Below, piece by piece: positions 1 through 6,150 of a stretch of 6,790 nt of DNA. The notes below the pieces were generated by a model that was not told where the DNA came from, searched no databases, and was given only the letters and a program-made list of their open reading frames with translations. How positions within the stretch are numbered: the stretch's first letter is position 1; each line of letters starts with the position of its first letter. Both the position numbers and the translations under genes were made by a program. Source of the DNA: JBLHKE01 sp047619485 (lineage in GTDB: Bacteria > Verrucomicrobiota > Verrucomicrobiia > Verrucomicrobiales > DEV007); NCBI GenBank assembly GCA_047619485.1, contig JBLHKE010000431.1, positions 1 through 6,790 on the forward strand, written 5' to 3'.

Positions 1-31
1 AATTTCTACCAGGCGAGTCATGCAGATCGTC

Positions 32-2104
32 TTAGCGACCATCAACCAGCGCCTGGAGCTCCGAATACAGGCTTTGGCTCCGGGTCAACACGACCAGCCG
101 CTGTCCCGCCCGGGTGAACGCCATGTAGAGCTTCCGGGTCACGTCCCGCTGGTTTTCACGCTGTTCGTCCTTCGACAACTCAGCCGCGCTGGCTCTCTCC
201 ACCAATTCCTCAGCACCGATCAGGAAAACGATCGCCGCCTCCAGCCCGGTAGCCGCCGCCAAGCTGCTGACCTGGCAGAAAGCTGCCGCCGGGCGCTTCC
301 CCATATCGGCAAGGTGCACCCATTGCATCCCGCCGAGGCCTTTGCCGATCTCTTCCCCCACCCATTTAGGAGAGCTGTTCGAGCACAACACTAACACTTG
401 TCCATTCTCCAAACCATCCCCCTTCAGAGCGATCAGCTCATTCACCAAGCGCACGCGGACGTCCTGCTCGCTCGGGCACAACACGATCTCGGGTCGGATC
501 CCTTCGATCACCGTGGCCGCGATCTGTTCAGGGTCCGGAAGATTCAGTTCCTCCACCTCTGCTCCATCACCGTCGCCGGATCGCGATTTGAAAAACGCTG
601 CAGCAAACTCGAGGATCTGCCGCGAGTTCCGGTAGGCCTGCCGCAACCGTGTTGTCCGGCCGCGCACGTCGATCCCACTCGCCAACCAGGACTGCCTGCG
701 GCGCAGGAAACCCTGCGTCGGATCGGCGGCGAGAAACAGTTGCCCGCCCGGCTCCAACGCCGCGTTGACCACATCGAACCAAGCCTTGGCAAAGAATTGC
801 GCCTCATCGATCAGGATGCAGTCGTGCGCCGGGAAGCGCAGCCTCCCGGAAGTCGCCGCCTCGTGGAAACGCATGGCGATCCCATGCCAATCGATCTGCC
901 CATCGCTCTCCAGCTTCTTCTGGTATTGCCGAAAATAACCCCACACCTCCTCGCGCCCAGCCGCACGTAATGCCGTGCCACGACCGCTGCGCTCGACCTC
1001 CAAGTAGTCGCGCTTGTGGCGCAAGTTGTTGTCTTTGATCCACCCGATCTCATCCACGAGGAAGGACACGCTCAGCGAGGTTTCTTCCCCGCGCAGAATA
1101 TTGCCTAGGAGCCGGTTGGTCTCGTCAGGGTAGACAATTTTCCCGTCGATCTTCTCCCAATCGCCGATCCGCATCAGCTCACGCCTCGCCCATTGAAAAA
1201 AAGTTAAACACTCGACGTTCCGCGGCGCGCCACCGAGCGCTTCCGCGCGCCTCTGCAGCTCGAAATTCAGCGGCCGGTTGTGCGTCAGCAGCAACACACT
1301 CGCCCCGGGGTTGAGGCGAGCGTTCAGCAGCGTCCGGTAGAGCAGCACCAATGACTTGCCACTGCCTGCCACGCCGGTGACCAGCTGGTTGCGCCGCGGG
1401 ACGTAGCCGTCGACCAGTGACCCCGCCTCCTCTGGCAGGTGGAGGTCGTGCTTCATGCACCACTCCTGATCCAGGTCCAATAGACCTGCCGTCAGCGCGG
1501 CACGCGTGTTGCGCTCCTGAACCGCCAGCGTCGAGAAGCTGTGCGGCACCCTCGTCTCCGGATTGAACGAGCGGCGCAGCTGCAAGAGGCCCGGCTCCGG
1601 CAGCGCCGCCTCCGCCATCTCACTTAAATAATTCGGCAAAGATTGTGGGTTAAGCAGTTTGAGACCGAGGAAACGCACGCCGCTATCACCACGCTGCAAG
1701 GCGATCGCCGCGATGGTCTCGTGGCTCACACTCGGGAACACCACCAGCTTGCGCAGCGGAAAATCCTCACCCAAGTCGCTGCGTAGCCCATCGGAGAATC
1801 CCTCTAGCACCATGCTCTCCTCACGCCCGAGTTCGGCCACCGTGATCGATTTATCATCCTCGAACAATGTCCCCTGCAGCGCGCTCTCGGCGATCGGTTG
1901 CGACACATCGGCGATGTGCACCAAAAATCCGAAGCGCTCCTGCCACAGTAGGAAGCAATGTGGCCTGGCAGCTTGATTCCCCGTTCTCTCGCCGAGCGAG
2001 AACCATACCTGGAACTCGTCTGGTAGTTTCTTGAACTGCCTGAAGGTCATCGCGACCGGTTTCGAAACCCGACCACTCAACTTGCTAGGAAATGTCCGTG
2101 CCAT
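32..2104 (-). CDS. UvrD/Rep-like superfamily 1A helicase with NERD-like N-terminal region
   Basis: This 690-residue protein is an ATP-dependent nucleic-acid translocase or helicase of the UvrD-like type, presumably cytoplasmic. Helicase motifs appear in order: Walker A GVAGSGKS (244-251), motif Ia LLLTHNRPLN (271-280), a TFFQWAR motif (301-307), Walker B LIDEAQ (431-436), motif III LAADPTQGF (458-466), motif IV with RQAYRNSRQI (488-497), a motif V region around TGLEA (619-623), and motif VI LYMAFTRAGQRLVVL (659-673) with the arginine finger at about R665. The ADPTQGF-RRRQSW signature recalls a bacterial branch distinct from classical UvrD, Rep and PcrA. Residues 1-200 hold no helicase motif; their hydrophobic pattern resembles a NERD nuclease fold lacking its catalytic residues. 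The ATG lies 2 bp beyond the stop of the upstream helicase gene. Only a weak AGG precedes it, so translational coupling is likely. ATPase/helicase activity is well supported; the substrate and pathway are unknown. A later start at Met19 is possible. Confidence 0.9.
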   Translation of the reverse strand: MARTFPSKLSGRVSKPVAMTFRQFKKLPDEFQVWFSLGERTGNQAARPHCFLLWQERFGFLVHIADVSQPIAESALQGTLFEDDKSITVAELGREESMVLEGFSDGLRSDLGEDFPLRKLVVFPSVSHETIAAIALQRGDSGVRFLGLKLLNPQSLPNYLSEMAEAALPEPGLLQLRRSFNPETRVPHSFSTLAVQERNTRAALTAGLLDLDQEWCMKHDLHLPEEAGSLVDGYVPRRNQLVTGVAGSGKSLVLLYRTLLNARLNPGASVLLLTHNRPLNFELQRRAEALGGAPRNVECLTFFQWARRELMRIGDWEKIDGKIVYPDETNRLLGNILRGEETSLSVSFLVDEIGWIKDNNLRHKRDYLEVERSGRGTALRAAGREEVWGYFRQYQKKLESDGQIDWHGIAMRFHEAATSGRLRFPAHDCILIDEAQFFAKAWFDVVNAALEPGGQLFLAADPTQGFLRRRQSWLASGIDVRGRTTRLRQAYRNSRQILEFAAAFFKSRSGDGDGAEVEELNLPDPEQIAATVIEGIRPEIVLCPSEQDVRVRLVNELIALKGDGLENGQVLVLCSNSSPKWVGEEIGKGLGGMQWVHLADMGKRPAAAFCQVSSLAAATGLEAAIVFLIGAEELVERASAAELSKDEQRENQRDVTRKLYMAFTRAGQRLVVLTRSQSLYSELQALVDGR

Positions 2105-2106
2105 GC

Positions 2107-3849
2107 CTAGCGATGATCGCCCACGAGGGTGGCCGATTCAAACAAACTCATCAGGATTGCCGCCCCCTCCCAGCGGGATCGCATCGCCTCCGCGTATTCG
2201 CGTAGCGCCACCGAGTGCAACAGCAGCACCTTCGTGCGCGCACGCGTCACCGCCACATTCAGCCGCTGCGCCTGGAACAGAAAACCGCCGAGCTTTTCGA
2301 GGAACAGAAAATCGGAACTGGCGAAGCTACAGATCACCACCTCACGCTCCTGCCCCTGGAAACGCTCGACCGTGTCCACCGTCACTGCCCGCCCAGCTTC
2401 AGAGAATCGATCGCCGCGCAATAGCGTCCGGATCCGCCCCGCCTGTGCCCGGAATGGCACGACGATCCCGATCTCCTCCGCACGCAAGCCGCTCGCCAAC
2501 AGGTCCCGGACGAGGTCCGCCGCCAGCTCTGCCTCCTCATCACTACGCGATTTCGCCCCGTGGTGATCGAGTTCCACCCGCAGTAGGCATGGCTCCGCGC
2601 CCAGCAGTTGCGGGTAGGAACGCGCCACCGATTTCAACGCCAGGCGATGCCCCGCAACCGCTGCCGCTGCTGCCAGTTCGCCACTGTAGAACGACTCGCT
2701 CGGCCAGCGTGTCAGCGGTTCATTCATCCGGTAGGTCGTGTTCAGAGTGGTCGGCTTGCACTGCCGGGCAAGCCGCGCGAACACCGAGGCACGGGTCGGG
2801 TCATCCTGGTGCATCAATGACACCGGCGGCAGCTGGCGGTGATCGCCAAAGAAAAACCAACGATCCGATTTTAACATCACCATCGCCGCCGACGGCAACG
2901 TCAACTGGCTGGTCTCATCCAACACCGCAGAATCAAAGTGTGCCGCCGCTAGGCGAAAACTCCACAGCGCGAAGGGCGTCGCGCCGATCACATAAGGGCC
3001 GTCGTGATCGACCAGCTGGCTCGCCTCTAGGTCGGAAAACACCTTGAACGGGAATTGTTCGCCGACCACCGGATCCGAGATCTTCACCACCGGACAACGA
3101 TCCCCAAGCAGCTCGTGCACTTTAGCCAGAGCGTGATGGATCGCGCGATGGGTGAACGCTGTGAGCAACACTCGATGCCCCTGCTCCACCAACTGCTCGA
3201 CCAGCCGCACCAGTGTGTGCGTTTTCCCAGTCCCCGGCGGTCCCTGCACCAGGTGGAACGGGCTTGAGGCCAGACAGGTCGCGACCGCATCCGCCTGCGA
3301 TTCATCCATCGGGATGTCTGCGCCCTCGAAGCCGTCCAGCACCTCATCGTAGATCCCAAAATCGATCTCGCTCTCCGGCTCCCCGAACAGCACCGGGCAG
3401 ACCTCATCTCTGCCATGTTCGGTCTCACCGAGCGCATCGATCGCCTTGAGATAGAATCGCGACAGGTCAACAAGATCCTCGTCGATCGTCCAGCCATCAC
3501 GCTCGCTCAGACCCAAGCCCGCAGCCGACGCACAAGAGAAGGTCAGGCCTTTATCGGTCAGGCCGATCAACTCGGCGCTCACAAAATCCGTCTCGGGTGA
3601 ATCACGGCTGAGCCGCACCCTCTCGCGCTCGCGGAAGAACGCGAAATCCTCCCGCGGAACCTGGAAATGCGCCATGCCACGTTCACCATCCAACGAGTCC
3701 AAGCGCAAGGGACCGAGGGATCTCCCCGCAGCGACGCGCTCCACCAAGGGCTTGCGCCACAGCTTCTGCATCCGCACCTCCTGCAGGCGCAATTCCTCAT
3801 GCACTTCGTAGCGCACCGCCTTCAGCTCATCGGCTAGGGAGTCGCTCAT
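2107..3849 (-). CDS. Upf1/Dna2-like superfamily 1B helicase (AAA_11/AAA_12)
   Basis: This 580-residue protein is a predicted DNA or RNA helicase of the Upf1/IGHMBP2/Dna2 group. Residues 1-40 are charged and probably helical. Residues 41-110 look like the beta-barrel (1B) domain of this group. The core follows: Q motif MDESQADAV (181-189), Walker A GPPGTGKT (203-210), motif Ia LLTAFTHRAIHHAL (228-241), Walker B VLDETSQ (309-315), motif III FFGDHRQLPPV (333-343), motif IV LNTTYRMNEPL (369-379), motif V VDTVERFQGQEREVV (491-505) and motif VI QRLNVAVTRARTKVLLL (528-544). The length matches a bare helicase: there is no Dna2 nuclease, PLD or kinase domain. The start is well bounded, because an in-frame TAG lies three codons upstream (3856-3858), although no Shine-Dalgarno sequence is visible. 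It is followed after 2 bp by the second helicase gene. The family assignment is firm. The choice of RNA or DNA as substrate, and the biological role, are not visible in the sequence. Confidence 0.93.
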   Translation of the reverse strand: MSDSLADELKAVRYEVHEELRLQEVRMQKLWRKPLVERVAAGRSLGPLRLDSLDGERGMAHFQVPREDFAFFRERERVRLSRDSPETDFVSAELIGLTDKGLTFSCASAAGLGLSERDGWTIDEDLVDLSRFYLKAIDALGETEHGRDEVCPVLFGEPESEIDFGIYDEVLDGFEGADIPMDESQADAVATCLASSPFHLVQGPPGTGKTHTLVRLVEQLVEQGHRVLLTAFTHRAIHHALAKVHELLGDRCPVVKISDPVVGEQFPFKVFSDLEASQLVDHDGPYVIGATPFALWSFRLAAAHFDSAVLDETSQLTLPSAAMVMLKSDRWFFFGDHRQLPPVSLMHQDDPTRASVFARLARQCKPTTLNTTYRMNEPLTRWPSESFYSGELAAAAAVAGHRLALKSVARSYPQLLGAEPCLLRVELDHHGAKSRSDEEAELAADLVRDLLASGLRAEEIGIVVPFRAQAGRIRTLLRGDRFSEAGRAVTVDTVERFQGQEREVVICSFASSDFLFLEKLGGFLFQAQRLNVAVTRARTKVLLLHSVALREYAEAMRSRWEGAAILMSLFESATLVGDHR

Positions 3850-3910
3850 TGTGTTCTAGCAACCCACACCTGCGACAGCTAAGAGCCCCCCAGAAAGTTA
3901 CCTCTACCGC

Positions 3911-4975
3911 CTACTCCTCGATGCCCACGTGCGATTCACCACCGGCTTCCTCAGTCGAAGGTAGTGGCACCGGCGGGACCTGGCCACCATCAGCAGCAGC
4001 AGCGGTGACCTCACTCTCAGAACCAGCCGGCTTCGGCTCGGCACTGGCCGTACGGTTGCCTAGCGAGATCAGCTGCGAGGTGGTGACGAAGCGGAAATTC
4101 TTGGCCAGCAGGCCATCGAGCGCCTGTGGCATCGCCACGATGCTGGAGGCGTGGATGTCGTGCACCAACACGATCCCACCAGCCCGCGTGCGCGAGATGA
4201 TGCGGTTGGCGACGACGCTCGGACCAGGCTTCTTCCAGTCCTCAGGATCCACCGACCAGTGGATGTTCGGGTAGCCCCAGGTGTCTTTGATATAGATTTT
4301 TTGTGAACTTGTTAGGGCACCGTAGGGAGCACGCATAACACGCGGATTCACCCCGCATGCCGCTATGATCGCATCGCGGCAACCATCCATTTCCCTCTTG
4401 ATGCGAGCATTGGACATCTTCGAGAGGTTGCCGTGGGTGACGGTATGGTTGGCGATCTCATGACCCTCCGCGACGATGCGCCTCATGATGTCCGGGTAGC
4501 GCTTAGCGTTGGTGGCGACGACGAAGAAGGTGGCCTTGATATTGCGCTGCTTGAGCATGTCGAGCAGGCGGGGCGTGTTGGTGCGGTGCGGACCATCGTC
4601 GAAAGTCAACGCGATGTGGTTGCCGCCAGTGGCAACGCTGTGGTAGGTCGTCGACTTCGCCCTACTGAGATCGAGTTTGACGTTGGTGCTCTGGTTGCGG
4701 CCAGGCGGGCGGCTAGGATTCGTTCCAGTCGTGTTGTTGGCGACCTTGTTGCGACTGTCGGTCAGCGCCTTGTCGATGTCCTTCTTCCACTTCGGATTGC
4801 CAGTGGTGTTGCCAGCAACTTTGGTCTCCGTCCCCTGGCGGAATGCCTCCTTGGCTTTGTCAGCCGCTTTCTGGTCTTTGCTTTTGAACAGACCACAGCC
4901 TGAAAAGATAAGCGAAACGACCAGGCAGGAACTGAGGATTCCCAAATAGAGAGAGAGAGAACGAGATTTGCGCAT
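3911..4975 (-). CDS. polysaccharide (peptidoglycan-type) deacetylase lipoprotein, NodB domain
   Basis: This 354-residue protein is a carbohydrate esterase family 4 metal-dependent deacetylase. The family removes N- or O-acetyl groups from peptidoglycan, chitin-like or exopolysaccharide substrates. A lipoprotein signal peptide with lipobox FSGC gives a lipidated C27; Gly at +2 suggests outer-membrane sorting by the E. coli rule. Residues 28-118 form a polar, Asn/Thr/Lys-rich linker with a duplicated KVAxNTTG motif. The NodB domain spans about 119-305 and has every canonical motif: TFDDGP (124-129, base D126 and metal ligand D127), HTVTH (177-181, metal ligands H177 and H181), RAPYG (215-219), DPEDW (243-247) and LVHDIH (270-275, acid H272). 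Residues 309-354 form a Pro/Ala-rich acidic tail. An in-frame TAG seven codons upstream bounds the start; no clear Shine-Dalgarno sequence is visible. The neighbouring lipoprotein and alr genes favour a cell-wall role, but the actual substrate cannot be read from the sequence. Confidence 0.93.
   Translation of the reverse strand: MRKSRSLSLYLGILSSCLVVSLIFSGCGLFKSKDQKAADKAKEAFRQGTETKVAGNTTGNPKWKKDIDKALTDSRNKVANNTTGTNPSRPPGRNQSTNVKLDLSRAKSTTYHSVATGGNHIALTFDDGPHRTNTPRLLDMLKQRNIKATFFVVATNAKRYPDIMRRIVAEGHEIANHTVTHGNLSKMSNARIKREMDGCRDAIIAACGVNPRVMRAPYGALTSSQKIYIKDTWGYPNIHWSVDPEDWKKPGPSVVANRIISRTRAGGIVLVHDIHASSIVAMPQALDGLLAKNFRFVTTSQLISLGNRTASAEPKPAGSESEVTAAAADGGQVPPVPLPSTEEAGGESHVGIEE
4724..4822 (-). 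repeat. internal duplicated motif KVAxNTTG in the deacetylase linker
   Basis: Two copies of KVA[GN]NTTG occur in the linker between the lipid anchor and the NodB domain, at residues 52-59 (4799-4822) and 77-84 (4724-4747). They are offset by exactly 75 bp (25 residues). The similarity is visible at DNA level too, with mismatches including third codon positions, which fits an old partial duplication followed by selection on the protein. A lysine-rich helical segment (KWKKDIDKAL) separates them. Confidence 0.65.
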
Positions 4976-5069
4976 AGAGAAACTATGGTAACACTAACTT
5001 TTTAAAAACGCTAATTAGAATCCAGCTCCAAAATCAATGTAGTCAGACACAGCTCCTAGAGCAATGCAC
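4976..5069 (-). promoter_or_regulatory. AT-rich leader upstream of the deacetylase gene, possible promoter region
   Basis: This 94-bp gap is markedly more AT-rich than the flanking coding DNA, especially about 4991-5020, which reads as a run of T and A on the coding strand. That is where an independent promoter for the deacetylase would be expected. Hexamers resembling -10 sites exist (for example TCTAAT), but none is paired with a convincing -35 element at normal spacing, so no specific promoter is called. The small inverted repeat GCTC-TAG-GAGC near 5051-5061 has a 4-bp stem and no following T-run, so it is not a credible terminator for the upstream gene. Confidence 0.25.
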
Positions 5070-6032
5070 CTACTCCGCCTCTTCCGCCTCCTCGCCATTC
5101 TCCGGTGGCGTCATTTCCGCCAACTGGAGAAACTCGGCGACGCCGTCGATTGAGATCGTCGTGTCCTGCTCGGGAAAATGCATCTCCAGTTGCATCGATC
5201 CCTTCAGCTCGGTGCGCATGTCGTAGTTTTTGTAGAGCGAACGCATGATCGTCCCGGTGAGTGCTATCTGCACTTTCATCCCAGCGCTCCCCGCCATCTG
5301 GAAGGTGCCGGTGATATCGATATCGACGCTGATCGCGCCACAGCGCTGGCCGCGCAGGACGGTGATCTCATCGAGCCGGCAGGTGACCTCGCCCTCCTCG
5401 ACGATGAGGCGCGGGCTGACGATGATGCCGAAAGCTTTCGGGTCGGCCTTCCAAACCTGCCCGAGCTTGAGCGGCTCGGCCGGGTAGAGATCCTCGGCCC
5501 CTTCGTCCCAGAGCGTGCCGAGCATGCGCAGATCGATCTCCTGCAGGTGCGTTAATTTGATCTCCGAGGGCGAGAGCACCCAAGGCGCAGCGCTGTCGGT
5601 GCGGGTCACCTCAAACGGGATACCCGTCAGCGTCGATTCGGTGCGCTCCTGCTTGGGCTTGCCTTCCATCACCGCCTCGAAGGTGCGCGACATCTCATCG
5701 ATCTTGAACGTCCGTTCGGTCGGCGACACCTGCTCGACCTCCCAGAGGTCACGCATGATCATGGTGGCACTGCCCGGGATGATGACGTCGGCGCGGGTCA
5801 TCGTCAGGTTCGCGCCCGCCATCGTCAGCGTCGCCCGATTGTGGAAAACTGTGCCCGGCAGGCGATCGCCTTTCGCGCGCAGGTAGATCGCTTTCTGCAG
5901 CGGCGGCAAACTAATGTCCTGACCCGTACCGCCGACTTTCGGTTTGCCAGCTTCAGATTCGTCGCAAGCACAGAGGAAAACTGCGCTACAGATACAGGCG
6001 AAGGAGGATAGGAGAGAGAGGACGCGGGTCAT
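5070..6032 (-). CDS. secreted lipoprotein of unknown function, beta-rich
   Basis: I do not recognise this protein's family. From the chosen ATG it is 320 residues. It has a lipoprotein signal peptide: positive n-region MTR, hydrophobic stretch to about residue 20, lipobox LCAC with lipidated C23. Asp at +2 (CDE) is the E. coli inner-membrane retention signal. The mature part alternates short polar and hydrophobic stretches, as in a beta-strand-rich periplasmic domain. It has only two further cysteines (C218, C231) and no catalytic motif I can name. It ends in a very acidic tail, EEAEEAE. The reading frame stays open upstream to a GTG at 6143 and an ATG at 6110, but those starts would bury the signal peptide behind about 26-37 extra residues. 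I prefer 6032. An AAAGGAG sits 17 nt upstream of this ATG, which is longer than ideal. Its position between alr and a deacetylase lipoprotein suggests an envelope role, by inference only. Confidence 0.8.
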   Translation of the reverse strand: MTRVLSLLSSFACICSAVFLCACDESEAGKPKVGGTGQDISLPPLQKAIYLRAKGDRLPGTVFHNRATLTMAGANLTMTRADVIIPGSATMIMRDLWEVEQVSPTERTFKIDEMSRTFEAVMEGKPKQERTESTLTGIPFEVTRTDSAAPWVLSPSEIKLTHLQEIDLRMLGTLWDEGAEDLYPAEPLKLGQVWKADPKAFGIIVSPRLIVEEGEVTCRLDEITVLRGQRCGAISVDIDITGTFQMAGSAGMKVQIALTGTIMRSLYKNYDMRTELKGSMQLEMHFPEQDTTISIDGVAEFLQLAEMTPPENGEEAEEAE

Positions 6033-6049
6033 CGGGCGGGAAATGTAGG

Positions 6050-6056
6050 CTCCTTT
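6050..6056 (-). promoter_or_regulatory. Shine-Dalgarno-like AAAGGAG upstream of the unknown lipoprotein
   Basis: On the minus strand AAAGGAG is the best ribosome-binding-like sequence in the window. It ends 17 nt before the ATG at 6032, but only 5 nt before an in-frame ATT at 6042-6044. Either the ATG is used with a long spacer, or a rare ATT start adds four residues (ISRP) to the signal peptide. It argues against the far-upstream GTG (6143) as the main start. Confidence 0.4.
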
Positions 6057-6092
6057 GCCGGAAATGCTAGCCGGGAGGATGTAAAAGTGCTC

Positions 6093-6102
6093 CGTGATCA
6101 CG
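6093..6102. other. perfect 10-bp palindrome CGTGATCACG in the alr-lipoprotein gap
   Basis: A perfect palindrome lies in the 118-bp gap between the alr stop codon and the lipoprotein start, flanked by a looser inverted pair AAAGT (6084-6088) and ACTTT (6111-6115). A TATGAT hexamer (coding strand, 6108-6113) resembles a -10 box but lacks a good -35 partner. The palindrome could be a protein-binding site or chance. There is no T-run after it, so it is not a terminator. Confidence 0.2.
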
Positions 6103-6150
6103 ACAATCATACTTTCCAACCTTTCACTTTCACACCTTCGCACTCTTCAG

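Noticed and set aside
20..970. Overlapping plus-strand frames opposite the SF1A helicase
   Set aside because: They run antisense to the conserved C-terminal helicase motifs and show no recognisable protein signature.
2031..3047. Long open frame on the plus strand (338 codons) opposite the SF1B helicase
   Set aside because: It lies antisense to a gene with complete helicase motifs, and its translation is Pro/Arg/Ser-rich low-complexity sequence with no domain. This is a typical GC-rich shadow frame.
2107..3849. Assignment of the SF1B helicase as Dna2 or as the Mokosh helicase MkoA
   Set aside because: There is no Dna2-type Fe-S nuclease domain, no PLD domain and no adjacent kinase or PLD gene in view. 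Only the shared helicase family is supported.
4433..4903. Plus-strand frame of 156 codons opposite the deacetylase
   Set aside because: It is antisense to the NodB catalytic motifs and has no domain or plausible start context.
5051..5061. Small hairpin GCTC-TAG-GAGC after the unknown lipoprotein gene
   Set aside because: The stem is only 4 bp and no T-run follows on the coding strand, so it is not supportable as an intrinsic terminator.
5178..5555. Plus-strand frame opposite the unknown lipoprotein
   Set aside because: His/Arg/Asp-rich antisense shadow; the minus-strand frame has a lipoprotein signal and spans the whole interval.
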